This document shows positions 47,501 to 59,910 of a stretch of DNA of 64,000 nt, piece by piece. Where the stretch lies: positions 103,379,501 to 103,443,500 of the forward strand of contig CP136890.1 of the NCBI GenBank assembly GCA_034359265.1, read 5' to 3'. The notes under the pieces were generated by a model, which saw only the letters and a program-made list of their open reading frames with translations, was not told where the DNA came from and made no database searches. The DNA is from Canna indica. Lineage: Eukaryota; Streptophyta; Magnoliopsida; Zingiberales; Cannaceae. Within the stretch, counting starts at the first letter, position 1, and every line of letters starts with the position of its first letter. The translations under genes were made by a program, and so were the position numbers.

Positions 47501-50500
47501 TTGAGTTCGAAAAAAATTCTACACATGATGTGAGTTTGGCTAGGCTAGGTTTGGCTTGGCTAGGGCGGGCTTGGCTTGACTTTTTTGCACTGCTCGGCTT
47601 GGCTCAGCTCATCTTGGCTTGTCATGACTCGGCTTGGCTCTGCTTGGCTGGGATTGGCTTGGCTTGGCTAGGCTTGGCTTGGCTAGGCTCGCTTGGTTGG
47701 GCTTAGCAAGGATCAACTTGGCTCGACTCAGCTCGGCTCTACTAGGCTAGGCTCAGGTTAGCTCAGATTGACTCATCTCAGCTAGGATTGGCAGTTGGTT
47801 CGGTTAGGCACGAACGGCTTGGCTAGGCTCGACTAGACTGGGCTCAGCTTAGCTTGGCTGAACTGAGCTTGGCTCGATTTGGCCCACTTAGCTCAGCTCG
47901 AACCGGCTCGGACTCGGTTAGGCTCAACTTCGCTCGTCTCGGCTCAGCTAAGTGTGCCAACCCAAGCTCGGTTCAGCCAAGCTGAGCCGAGCCGAGTCTT
48001 TTTGAGCCTAGTCGAGCCTAGCCAAGCCAAGCCATTCGCGCCTAACCGAACCAACTGCCTATCATTGCCGAGACTAGCCAATCTGTGCTGACCTGAGCCT
48101 AGCCGAGGAAAGCCGAACTGAGCCGAGTCAAGCCAAGTTCATTGCTAAGCCCAGCCAAGCCGAGCCAAGCCAAGCCAAGCCAAGCCAAGATCAGCCAAGC
48201 CGAGCCGTGTCAAGCCAAGTAAAGCCAAGCCAAACCTATCCTAGCCAACCACACATCATGCGTAGAATTTTTTTCGAACTCAATTAAACTCTGTTTTCAG
48301 TTCTGTCAGATTTTTTGCAAGCATGACTTGGCTTGGCTTGGCTAGTCTCGGCTTGGATAGCCAAGCCTAGCCAAGCTTGATGTGAACTTGGCTTGGCACG
48401 GCTCGGCTTGGCTCATTTCGGCTTGGCTTGGTTGGGCTTGGCTGGGCTCGGCTCAGCTTGGCTCAGCTTGGCTGGGCTTGGCTTGGATTGGCTTGGCTTG
48501 GCTTGGCTCGGCTCGGCTTGGCATGGCTGGGATTGGCTGGGCTCAACTAGGCTCGACTCGGCTCGGCTCTTCAAGGCTAGGCTCAAGTCACTTCAGCTTG
48601 GCTCATCTCGGCTAGGATAGGCAGTTGGCTCGGTTAGGCGTTAACGACTCGGTGTGACTTAACAAAGCCAAGCCAAGCCAAGCTGAGCCAAGCCAAGCTG
48701 AGCCAAGCCGAGCCGAGCCAAGCCAAGCCAAGCCAAGCCGAGATGAGCCAAGTCGAGCCGCACCAAGCCAAGCTCACATCATGTTTGGCTAGGCTTGGCT
48801 ATCCAAGCCGAGACTAGCCTCGCCAAGCCAAGTCATGCTTGCAAAAAATCTGACAGAACTGAAAACGTAGTTCAATTGAGTTCAAAAAAAATTCTACGCA
48901 TGATGTGAGGTTGGCTAGGATAGGTTTGGCTTGGCTGGGCTTGGCTTGACTTGGCTGGACACAGCTCGGCTTGGCTGGTCTTGGCTTGAGATGGCTTGGC
49001 TTGGCTTGACTTGACTTGGCTTGGCTTGGCTTGGCTTGGCTTAGTAAGGCTCAACTTGGCTCGACTCAGCTCGGCTCAGCTCTGCTAGGCTAGGATCAGG
49101 TCAGCTCAGTTTGGCTCGTCTCAGCTAGGATAAGCAATTGGTTCAGTTAGGCGTGAATAGCTCGGCCTGGCTAGGTTCGACTAGACTCGGCTCGTCTTAG
49201 CTTGGCGGATTGAGATAAGCTCGAATCGGCTCGAACTCGATTAAGCTCAACTTCGCTCGTCTCAGCTCAGCTTAGCCTATCTATTTGTTAAGCTACGCCG
49301 AGTCGTTCACGCGTAACCGAGGCTTGGCTTGGCTCAGCTCGGCTTGCCTTGGCTTGGCTCGGCTCAGCTCGGCTCGGCTTGGGTCGGCTTGGATTGGCTC
49401 GGATCGTCTCAGCTCGGCTTGGCTTGGCTTGGCTGGGCTTGGCTCGGCTCAGCTTGCCTCGGCTTGGATTGGCTCGGCTCGGCTTGGCTCGACTTGGCTT
49501 GGATTGGCTTGGCTTAGCTTGGCTGGGCTTGGCTGGGCTTAGTTAGGAATTAGGCTCGACTCGGCTCGGCTCTGCAAGGCTAGACTCAGGTCAATTCAGA
49601 TTGCCTCGTCTCGACTGGGATAGGCAGTTGGCTCGGTTAGGCGTGAACGACTTGGCGTAGCTTAACAAATAGATATGCAAATCCGAGTCGAGCCGAACGA
49701 AGTTTAGCCTAACCGAGTCCAAGCTGGTTCGAGCAGAGCTAAGTGTGCCAAACCGAGCCAAGCTCAGTTCATCCAAGCCAAGCCCAGCCCAGCCAAGCCA
49801 AGCCAAGCCTAGGAAAGCCCAGTCTAGCCAAGCCTAATCAAGCCAACCTCACATCATGCATGTAATTTTTTTCGAACTCATTTGAACTCCGTTTTCAGTT
49901 CTATCAGATTCTTTGCTGGGCAAGCCTAGCCTATCCAAGCCCAGCCAAGCCAAGCCAAGCCAACCTAACATCAAACGTGACTGGGCTTGGCTGGGCTTGG
50001 CTTGGCTTTGCTGGGCTAAACTAGGCTCGACTCGGCTCGGCTCTGCTAGGCTAGGCTCAGGCCACTTTAGCTTGGCTCGTCTCTACTACGATAGGCAGTT
50101 GGCTCGGTTAGGCGTGAAAGACTCGGCGTAGCTTAACAAATAGATAGTCTAAGCCGAGCCGAGACGAGCGAAGTTGAGCTTAATAGAGTCCGAGCCTGTT
50201 CGAGCTGAACTAAGTGCGCCAAACCGAGCCAAGCTCAGTTCAGCCAAGCTAAGACGAGCCGAGTCTAGTCGAGCCTAGCCAAGTCGAGCCGTTCGCGCCT
50301 AACCGAACCAACTGCTTATCCTAGATGAGACGATCCAAACTGAGCTAACCTAAGCCTAGCCTAGCAGAGCCAAGCCGAGCCAAGTCGAGCCAAGTTGAGC
50401 ATTGCTAAGGCCAGCCAAGCCGAGCCTAGCCAAGCCGAGCCTAGCCAAGCCGAGCTGAGCCAAGTCAAGCCAAGCCCAGCCAAGCCAAACCTATCCTAGC

Positions 50501-53500
50501 CAACCTCACATCATGCATAGAATTTTTTTCGAACTCAATTGAACTCCGTTTTCAGTTCTGTCAAATTTTTTGCAAGCATGGCTTGGCTTGGCTAGGCTAG
50601 TCTCGGCTTGGATAGCCAAGCCTAGCCAAGCTTGATGTGAGCTTGGCTTGGCACGGCTTGGCTCATCTCGGCTTGGCTTGGCTTAGCTTGGCTTGGCTTG
50701 GCTTGGCTTGGCTTAGCTTGGCTTGGCTTGGCTTGGCTAGGCTCGGCTCGGCTCGGCTCAGCTTGGCTCGGCTTGGCTGGGCTTAGCAAGGCTCAACTTG
50801 GCTCGATTCGGCTCAGCTCGGCTCTGCTAGGCTAGGCTCAGGTCTGCTCAGTTTGGCTCATCTCAACTAGGATAAGCAGTTGCTTCGGTTAGGCGCGAAC
50901 GGCTCGGCTTGGCTAGGCTCGACTAGACTCGGCTCGTCTTAGCATGGCTGAACTGAGCTTGGCTCGGTTTGGCACACTTAGGTCAGCTCGAACCGGCTCG
51001 GACTCGATTAAGCTCAACTTCGCTCGTCTCGGCTCGGCTTAGCCTCTCTATTTGTTAAGCTACACCGAGTCGTTAATGCCTAACCGAGCCAACTACCTAT
51101 CCTAGCTGAGATGAGCCAAGCTGAAGTGACTTGAGCCAAGCCTTGTAGAGCCGAGCCGAGTCGAACCTAGTTGAGCCAAGCGAAGCCCAGCCAAGCTTGA
51201 TGTGAGGTTGGATTGGCTTGGCTGGGCTTGGATAGGCTAGGCTTGCCCAGCAAAGAATCTGATAGAACTGAAAACGGAATTCAAATGAGTTCGAAAAAAA
51301 ATCAATGCATGATGTGAGGTTGGCTTGTTTAGGCTTGGCTAGACTGGGCTTGGCTAGGCTTGGCTTGGCTTGGCTTGGCCGAACTGAGCTTGGCTCGGTT
51401 TGGCACACTTAGCTCTGCTCGAACTGGCTCAAACTCGGTTAGGCTCAACTTCTCTCGGCTCGGCTTAGCATATCTATTTGTTAAGCTACGCCAAGTCGTT
51501 CACGCCTTACCGAGCCAACTGTCTATCCCAGTAGAGACGAACCAAGCCGAATTGAACTGAGCCTAGCCTTGCAGAGTCGAGCCGAGTCGAGCCTAATTGA
51601 GCCTAACTAAGCCCAGCCAAGCTAAGCCAAGCCAAGCTGAGCTGAGCCAAGCCAAGCCGAGCCGAGCCAATCCTAGCCGAGCCAAGCCGAGCCGAGCCAA
51701 GCCCAGCCCAGCCAAGCCAAGCCAAGCCGAGCCAAGCCGAGCCAAGCCGAGCTGAGCCAATCCAAGCTGAGCCAAACCAAGCCGAGCCGAGCCAAGCCCA
51801 GCCAAGCCAAGCCAAGCCAAGCCAAGCCTAGCTAAGCCAAGCCTCGGTTAGGCGTTAACGACTCGGTGTAGCTTAACAAATAGAGAGGCTAAGCCGAGCC
51901 GAGCCGAGATGAGCAAAGTTCAGCTTAATCGAGTCCGAGCCAGTTCGAGCAGAGCTAAGTGTACCAAACCGAGCCAAGCTCAGTTCAGCCAAGATAAGAC
52001 GAGCCGAGTCTAGTCGAGCCTAGCCAAGCCGAGCCATTCGCGCCTAACCGAACCAACTGCTTATCCTAGTTGAGACGAGCCGAATTGAGCTGACTTGAGC
52101 CTAGTCTAGCAGAGCCGAGCTGAGCCGAGTCGAGCCAAGTTGAGCCTTGCTAAGCCCAGCCAAACCAAGCCTAGCCAAGCCAAGCCAAGCCAAGCCAAGC
52201 CAAGCCAAGCCAAGCCAAGCCAAGCCAAGTCAAGCCAAGCCCAGCCAAGCTGAGCCCGTGTCAAGCCAAGTCAAGCAAAGCCCAGCCAAGCCAAACCTAT
52301 CCTAGCCAACCTCACATCATGCATAGAATTTTTTTCAAACTTAATTGTACTCCGCTTTCATTTATGTCAGATTTTTTGCAAGCATGGCTTGGCTAGGCTA
52401 GGCTAGTCTCGGCTTGGATAGCCATGCCTAGCCAAGATTGATGTGAGCTTGGATTGGCACGGCTCGGCTTGGCTCATCTCGGCTTGGCTTGGAAGGGCTT
52501 GGCTCGGCTCAGCTTTGCTCAGCTTGGCATGGCTTGGCTTGGCTGGGCTTGGCTTAGCTTGGCTTGGCTTAGCTCGGCTCGGCTCGGCTCATCTTGGCTT
52601 GGCTTCGCACGGCTCGGCTTGGCCTGGCTAGGCTCAAGTCACTTCAGCAAGGCTAGGCTTGCCCAACAAAGAATTTGATAGAACTGAAAACAGAGTTCAA
52701 ATGAGTTCGAAAAAAATTCTATGCATGATGTGAGATTGGCTTGGTTAGGCTTGGCTAGGCTTGGCTTGGCTTGGCTTGGCTGAACTGAGCTTGGATCGGT
52801 TTGGCACACTTAGCTCTGCTCGAACTGGCTCGAACTCGGTTAGGCTCAACTTCGCTCGGCTCGGCTCGGCTTAGCATATCTATTTGTTAAGCTACGCCAA
52901 GTCGTTCATGCCTAACCGAGCCAACTGCCTATCCCAGCAGAAACGAGCAGAAACGAGCCAAGCTGAATTGACCTGAGTCTAGCCTTGCAGTGTCGAGCCG
53001 TGTCGAGCCGTGTCGAGCCTAATTGAGCCTAACTAAGCCCAGCCAAGCCCAGCCAAGCTAAGCCAAGCCAAGCTGAATTGACCTGAGCCTTGCCTTGCAG
53101 ATTCGAGCCGAGTCGATCCTAATTGAGCCTAACTAAGCCAAGCCAAGCCAAGCCAAGCCAAGCCAAGCCCAGCCAAGCTAAGCCAATCCAAGCTGAGCCA
53201 AGCCGAGCTAAGCCCAGCCCAGCCAAGCCAAGCCAAGTCATGCCAAGCCAAGCTGAGCCAAGCTGAGCCAAGCCGAGCTGAGCCAATCCAAGCCCAGCCA
53301 AGCCAAGCCGAGTCGAGCCAAGCCCAGCCCAGCCAAGCCAATCCAAGCCAAGCCGAGCCAAGCCTAGCTAAGCCAAGCCTTGGTTAGGCGTTAATGACTC
53401 AGTGTAGCTTAACAAATAGAGAAGCTAAGCCGAGCCGAGATGAGCGAAGTTTAGCTTAATCGAGTCCGAGCCGGTTCGAGCAGAGCTAAGTGTGCCAAAC

Positions 53501-53999
53501 CGAGCCAAGCTCAGTTCAGCCAAGCTAAGACGAGCCGAGTCTAGTCGAGCCTAGCCAAGCCGAGCCATTCGCGCCTAACCGAACCAACTACTTATCCTAG
53601 TTGAGACGAGCCGAACTGAGCTGACCTGAGCCTAGCCTAGCAGAGCCGAGCAGAGCCGAGCCGAGTCGAGCCAAGTTGAGCCTTGCTAAGCCCAGCCAAA
53701 CCGAGCCTAGCCAAGCCAAGCCAAGCCATGCCAAGCGAAGCTAAGCCAAGCCAAGCCAAGCCAAGCCAAGCCAAGTCAAGCCAAGCCCAACCAAGCTGAG
53801 CCAAGCCGAGCCGTATCAAGCCAAGTCAAGCAAAGCCCAGCCAAGCCAAACATATCCTAGCCAACCTCACATCATGCGTAGAATTTTTTTCAAACTCAAT
53901 TGTACACCGAGCCTAGCCTAGCAGAGCTGAGCCGAGTCGAGCCTAGTTTAGCCCAGCCATGTTTGATGTGAGGTTGGCTTGGCTTGGCTTGGCTTGGCT
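41569..53999. repeat. GGCTN satellite domain (12.4 kb), strand-switching part
   Basis: Pentamer mosaic with the G-rich strand switching repeatedly. Plus-strand spacers lie at about 42505, 43362, 48247, 49850, 50506, 52310 and (truncated) 53870; minus-strand spacers at about 42905, 43988, 44997, 45840, 46615, 47468, 48850, 51258 and 52675. The class ending TTTGCTGGGCAAGCC is seen at 42505, 43362 and 49850 and inverted at 51258 and 52675. Short in-register duplications occur, for example GTGTCGAGCC three times near 52990 and AGCAGAAACG twice near 52937. The longest open frame (44774-45268) is again a Lys-Pro-Ser-Gln-Ala repeat read through a spacer, not a gene. Confidence 0.9.
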
Positions 54000-55981
54000 G
54001 GGCTTGGATAGGCTAGGCTTGCCCAGCAAAGAATCTGATAGAACTAAAATGGAGTTCAAATGAGTTCGAAAAAAATTCTATGCATGATGTGAGGTTGGCT
54101 TGGTTAGGCTTTGCTAGACTGGGCTTGCCTAGGCTTGGCTTGGCTTGGCTTGGCTGGGCTGGGCTGGTTTGTGCAGAGCTAAGTGTGCCAAACCGAGCCT
54201 AGCTCGGTTAAGCCAGGACAAGCCGAACTGTGCCGAGCCGAGTCGAGCCATGCCAAGACAAGCAGAGATAAGCCAAGCCGAGCCGTGGCAAGCCAAGCTC
54301 ACATCAAGCTTGGCTAGGCTTGGCTATCCAAGCCAATACTAGCCAAGCCAAGCCAAGCCATGCTTGCAAAAAATCTGACAGAACTGAAAACGGAGTTCAA
54401 TTGAGTTCGAAAAAAATTCTACGCATGATGTGAGGTTGGCTAGGATAGGTTTGGCTTGGCTGGATTTGGCTTGACTTGGCTGGACACGGCTCGGTATGGC
54501 TGGGCTTTGCTGGGCTTGGCTTGACTTGGCTTGGCTTGGCTAGTCTCGGCTTGGCTGGGCTTAGCAAGGCTCAACTCGGCTCGGCTCGGCTATGCTAGAC
54601 TAGGCTGAGGTCAGCTCAGTTTGGCTCATCTCAGCTAGGATAAGTAGTTGGTTAGGTTAGGCGCGAACGGCTCGGCTTGGCTAGGCTCGACTAGACTCGG
54701 CTCGTCTTAGCTTGGCTGAACTGAGCTTGGCTCGGTTTGGCACACTTAGCTCAGCTGGAACCGGCTCGGACTTGATTAACCTCAACTTCGCTCGTCTCGG
54801 CTCGGCTTAGCCTCTCTATTTGTTAAGCTTTGCTCATCTAGGCTAGGATAGGCAGTTGGCTTGGTTATGCATGAACGACTCGGCGTAGCTTAACAAATAG
54901 ATAGGCTAAGTCGAGCCGAGACGAGCGAAGTTAAGCTTAATCATGTCCGAGCCGGTCCAAGCTGAGCTAAGTGTTCCAAACCGAGCCAAGTCAGTACAGC
55001 CAAGCTAAGACCGGCCGAGTCTAGTCGAGCCGTTCGCGTCGAACCTAACCAACTGCTTATCCTAGCAGAGACGAGCCAAACTGAGCTGACGTTAGCCTAG
55101 CCTAGCAGAGCCGAGCCGAGCCGAGCCGAGTCGAGCCAAGTTGAGCCTTGCTAAGCCCAGCCAAACCAAGACAAGCTCAGCCAAGCCAAGCCAAGCCAAG
55201 CCAAGCCAAGTCAAGCCAAGCCTAGCCAAGCCCAGCCAAGCAGAGCCAAGCCGAGCCGTGTCAAGCCAAGCCTATCCTAGCCAACCTCACATCATGCGTA
55301 GAATTTTCTTCGAACTCAATTGAGGTTTGGATAGCCAAGCCTAGCCAAGCTTGATGTGAGCTTGGCTTGGCACGACTCGGATTGGCTCATCTCGGATTGG
55401 CTTGGCTGGGCTTGGCTCAGCTTGGCTTGGCTTGGCTTAGCTTGGCTTGGTTTGGCTTGGCTTGGCTTGGCTTGGCTTTGCTTTGCTTTGCTTTGCTTGG
55501 CTTGACTTGGCTTGGCTTGGCTTTTCTTTGCTTGGCTTGGCTTGGCTCGGCTCGGATCGGCTCGGCTTGGCTCGGTTTAGCTTGGCTGGGCTTGGCTGGG
55601 CTTCGCTAGGCTCAACTAGGCTCGACTCGGCTCGGCTCTGCAAGGCTAGGCTCAAGTCATTTCAACTTTGCTCATCTCGGCTAGGATAGGTAGTTGGCTC
55701 GGTTAGGCGTGAACGACTCGGCGTAGCTTAACAAATAGATAGGCTAAGCCGAGTCGAGACGAGCGAAGTTGAGCCAAACCGAGCCATGCTTAGTTCAGCC
55801 AAGCTGAGTTCAGCCAAGCTAAGATGGGTCGAGTCTAGTCGAGCCTAGCCAAGCCGAGCCGTTCACGCCTAACCAAACCAAATACTTATCCTAGCTGAGA
55901 TGAGCCAAACTGAGCTGACCTGAGCCTAGCTTAGCAGAGCCGAGTCGAGCCAAGTTGAGCCTTGCTAAGCCCAGCCAAGCT

Positions 55982-56090
55982 AAGCCAAGCCAAGCCAAGC
56001 CAAGCCAAGCCAAGCCAAGCCAAGCCAAGCCAAGCCAAGCCAAGCCAAGCCAAGCCAAGCCAAGCCAAGCCAAGCCAAGCCAAGCCAAGC
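55982..56090 (-). repeat. Pure (GGCTT)n run, about 22 units
   Basis: An uninterrupted run of AAGCC on the plus strand, 109 bp long. It is the longest perfect pentamer run I found in the window. Confidence 0.95.
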
Positions 56091-57179
56091 TAAGCCAATT
56101 CAAGCCAAGCCTAGCCAAGTCAAGCCAAGGCCAGCCAAGCTGAGCCAAGCCGAGCCGTGTCAATCCAAGTCAAACCAAGCCTATCCTAGCCAACCTCACA
56201 TCATGCGTAGAATTTTTTTCGAACTCAATTGAATTCCGTCTTCATTTCTGTTAGATTTTTTGCAAGAATGGATTGGCTTGGCTAGGCCAGTCTCGGCTTT
56301 GATAGCCAAGCCTAGCCAAGCTTGATTTGATCTTGGCTTTGCACGGCTCGGCTTGGCTCATCTCGACTTGGCTTGGCTGGGCTTGGCTGGGCTTGGCTCA
56401 GCTTGGCTTGGCTTGGCTTGGCTTAGCTTTGCTTGGCTTGGCTTGGCTTCGCTTAGCTTTCCTTGGCTTGGCTTGGCTTGGCTTGGCTTGGCAAGGCTTG
56501 GCTCGGCTCGGCTTGGCTGGGCATGGCTAGGCTTCGCTAGGCTGGACTCGGCTTGGCTCTGCAAGGCTAGGCTCAAGTCACTTTAGCTTTGCTCATCTCG
56601 GCTAGGATAGGCAGCTGGCTCGATTAGGCGTGAACGACTCGGCGTAGCTTAACAAATAGATAGGCTAAGCCGAGCCGAGACGAGCGAAGTTGAGCTTAAT
56701 CAAGTCCGAGCCGGTTCGAGCTGAGCTAAGTGTGAAACCGAGCCAAGCTCAATTCAGCCAAGCTAAGACGGGCCGAGTCTTGTCGAGCCTAGCCAAGCCG
56801 AGCCGCTCGCGCCTAATCTAACCAACTACATATCCTAGCTGAGACGAGCCAAACTGAGCTGACCTGAGCCGAGCCGAGCCGAGTCGAGCCAAGTTGAGCC
56901 TTGCTAAGCCCAGCCAAGCCGAGCCAAGCCAAGCCAAGCCAAGCTAAGCCAAGCCAAGCCAAGCCAAGCTAAGCCGAGCCAAGTCAAGCTGAGCCAAGCC
57001 AAGCCAAGCCAAGCCAAGCCAAGCTAAGCCAAGCCAAGCCAAGCCAAGCCAAGCCATGCCAAGCCAAGCCAAGCTAAGCTCGGCTCAGCTCGGCTCTGCA
57101 AGGCTAGGCTGGGCTTGGCCCGGCTCGGCTAGGCTCATCTCGGCTAGGCTTGGCACGGCTTGGCTTGGCTTGGGTTAGC

Positions 57180-58960
57180 TTGGATTGGCTTGGCTCGACT
57201 CGGCTCGGCTTGGCTCGGCTCGGCTTGGCTTGGCTCGGCTTCGCTTGGTTCAGCTATGCTCGAGTCGGCTCGACTCTGCAAGGCTAGGTTCAAATCACTA
57301 CAGCTTTGCACATCTCGGCTAGGATAAGCTGTGTGCCAAACCGAGCCAAGCTCAGTTTAGCCAAGATAAGACGGGCCGAGTCTAGTCGAGCCTAGCCAAG
57401 CCGAGCTGTTCGCGGCTAACCTAACCAACTACTTATCCTAGCTGAGACGAGCCAAACTGGGCTGACCTGAGCCAAGCTAAGAAAGGCCAAGCCAAGCCAA
57501 GCCAAGCCAAGCCAAGCCAAGCCAAGCCAAGCCAAGTCAATTCAAGCCAAGCCAAGCCAAGCCAAGCCAAGTCAAGCCAAGCCAAGTCAAGCCAAGCCCA
57601 GCCAAGCCAAGCCCAACCAAGCTGAGCCAAGCCGAGCCGTGTCAAGCCAAGCCTATCCTAGCCAACCTCACATCATGCGTAGAATTTTTTTCGAACTCGA
57701 TTGATTTCTGTTTTCGTTAATGTCAGATTTTTTGCAAGCATGGATTGGCTTGGCCAGGCCAGTATCGGCATGGATAGCCAAGCCTAGCCAAGCTTGATGT
57801 GAGCTTGGCTTGGCACGGCTCGGCTAGGCTCATCTCGGCTTAGCTTGGCTGGGCTTGGCTTGGCTTGGCTGGGCTTGGCTTAGCTTGGCTTGGCTTGGCT
57901 TGGTTTGGCTTGACTTTGCTTTACTTGGCTTGGCTTTTCTTGGCTTGGCTGGGCTTCGCTAGGCTCAACTAGGCTCGACTCGGCTCGGCTCTGAAAGGCT
58001 TGGCTCAAGTCACTTCAGCTTTGCTCATCTCGGCTAAGATAGGCAGTTGGCTTGGTTAGGCGTGAACGACTCGGCGTAGCTTAACAAATAGATAGGCTAT
58101 GCCGAGCCGAGACGAGTGAAGTTGAGCATAATCAAGTACGAGCTGGTTCGAGCTGAGCTAAGTGTGCCAAACCGAGCCAAGCTCAGTTCAGCCAAGCTAA
58201 GACTGGGCGAGTCTAGTCAAGCCTAGCCAAGCCGAGCCGTTCGCGCCTAACCTAACCAACTGCTTAACCTAGTTGAGACGAGCCAAACTGAGCTGACCTG
58301 AGCCTAGCCTAGCATAGCCAAGCCGAGCCAAGCCAAGCCAACCTCAGCCAAGCCAAGCCAAGCCAAGCCCAGCCAAGCTGAGTCAAGCCGAGCCGTGTCA
58401 AGCCAAGTCAAGCCAAGCCTATCCTAGCCAACCTCACATCACGCGTAGAATTTTTTTCGAACTCAATTTAATTGCGTTTTCATTTCTGTCATATTTTTTG
58501 CAAGCATGGATTGACTTGACTAGGCCAGTCTCGGCTTGGATAGGCAAGCCTAGCCAAGCTTGATGTGAGCATGGCTTGGCATGGCTCGGCTTGGCTCATC
58601 TCGGATTGGCTTGGCTGGGCTTGGCTTGGCTTGGCTTGGCTTAGCTTGGCTTGGCTTGGCTTGGCTTAGCTTGGCTTGGCTTGGCTTGGCTTGGCTTGGC
58701 TTGGCTTGGCTTGGCTTGGCTTGGCTTGGCTCGACTTGTCTCGGCTCGGCTCGGCTCAGCTCGGCTCGGCTTGGCTTGGCTGAGCTTGGCTGGGCTTCGC
58801 TAGGCTCAACTATGCTCGAGTCGGCTCGACTCTGCAAGGCTAGGTTCAAGTCACTTCAGCTTTGCACATCTCGGCTAGGATAGGCAGTTGGCTCGGTTAG
58901 GCATGAACGACTCGGCGTAGCTCATCAAATAGATTGGCTAAGCCGAGCCGAGACGAGCGA
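57180..58960 (+). repeat. Segmental duplication, left copy (partner about 61760-63390)
   Basis: This segment and its partner share rare landmarks in the same order: CTATGCTCGAGTCGGCTCGA; a junction where GGCTAGGATAAGC runs straight into GTGTGCC/GTGTGAC with the AACAAATAGATAGG module missing; CGCGGCTAACCTAACC (57411 and 61996); and the TTGATTTCTG spacer followed by an AATTGCGTTT spacer. Offsets fall from about 4,585 to 4,437 bp. A partial third copy lies around 60300-60960. Confidence 0.75.
58671..58730 (+). repeat. Pure (GGCTT)n run, 12 units
   Basis: Sixty bases of uninterrupted GGCTT on the plus strand, within a longer GGCTT/AGCTT run (58605-58730). Confidence 0.9.
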
Positions 58961-59192
58961 AGTTGAGCTTAATCATGTCCGAGCCGGTTCGAGCTGAGCT
59001 AAGTGTGCCAAACCGAGCCAAGCTAAGTTTAGCCAAGATAAGACGGGCCGAGTCTAGTCGAGCCAAGCCAAGTCAAGCCGTTCGCGGCTAACCTAACCAA
59101 CTACTTATCCTAGCTGAGATGAGCCAAACTGAGCTGACCTAAGCCTAGCGTAGCAGAGCCGAGTCGAGCCAAGTTGAGACTTGCTAAGCCCA

Positions 59193-59288
59193 GCCAAGCC
59201 AAGCCAAGCCAAGCCAAGCCAAGCCAAGCCAAGCCAAGCCAAGCCAAGCCAAGCCAAGCCAAGCCAAGCCAAGCCAAGCCAAGCCAAG
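59193..59288 (-). repeat. Pure (GGCTT)n run, about 19 units
   Basis: About 95 bp of uninterrupted AAGCC on the plus strand, right after a CTTGCTAAGCCCAGCC lead-in shared with the runs at 55982 and 63523. Confidence 0.93.
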
Positions 59289-59837
59289 TCAAGCCAAGCT
59301 GAGCCAAGCCGAGACGTGTCAAGCCCAACTCAATTGAATTCCGTTTTCGTTTCTGTCAGATTTTTTGCAAGCATGGATTGGCTTGGCCAGGCCAGTCTCG
59401 GATTGGATAGCCAAGCCTAGCTAAGCTTGATGTGAGCTTGGCTTGGCACGGCTCGGCTAGGCTCATTTCGGCTTGGCTAGGCTTGGCTCAACTTGGCTTG
59501 GCTTAGCTTGGCTTGGTTTGGCTTGACTTTGCTTGGCTTGGCTTGGCTTTTCTTGGCCTGGCTTCGCTAGGCTCAACTAGGCTCGACTCAGCTCGGCTCT
59601 AAAAGGCTTGGCTCAAGTCACTTCAGCTTTGCTCATCTCGGCTAAGATAGGCAGTTGGCTTGGTTAGGCATGAATGACTCGGCGTAGCTTAACAAATAGA
59701 TAGGCTAAGCCGAGCCGAGACGAGCGAAGTTGAAGTTAATCAAGTCTGAGCCGGTTCGAGCTGAGCTAAGTGTGCCAAACCAAGCCAATCTCAGTTCAGC
59801 CAAGCTAAGACGGGCCGAGTCTAGTCGAGCCTAGCCA

Positions 59838-59910
59838 AGGCGAGGCAAGGCGAGGCAAGGCGAGCCAAGCCCAGCCAAGACCAGCCAAGACCAGCCAAGA
59901 CCAGCAAAGC
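59838..59910. repeat. Two short 10-bp tandem repeats
   Basis: GGCGAGGCAA is repeated at about 59840-59860, followed by CCAGCCAAGA three times at about 59871-59900. Both have a period of two pentamers. Confidence 0.8.

Noticed and set aside
55891..56163. Hydrophobic Leu-Ala-Trp-Leu-Gly frames resembling membrane proteins
   Set aside because: They result from GGCTT runs and occur wherever the repeat does, in all three frames.
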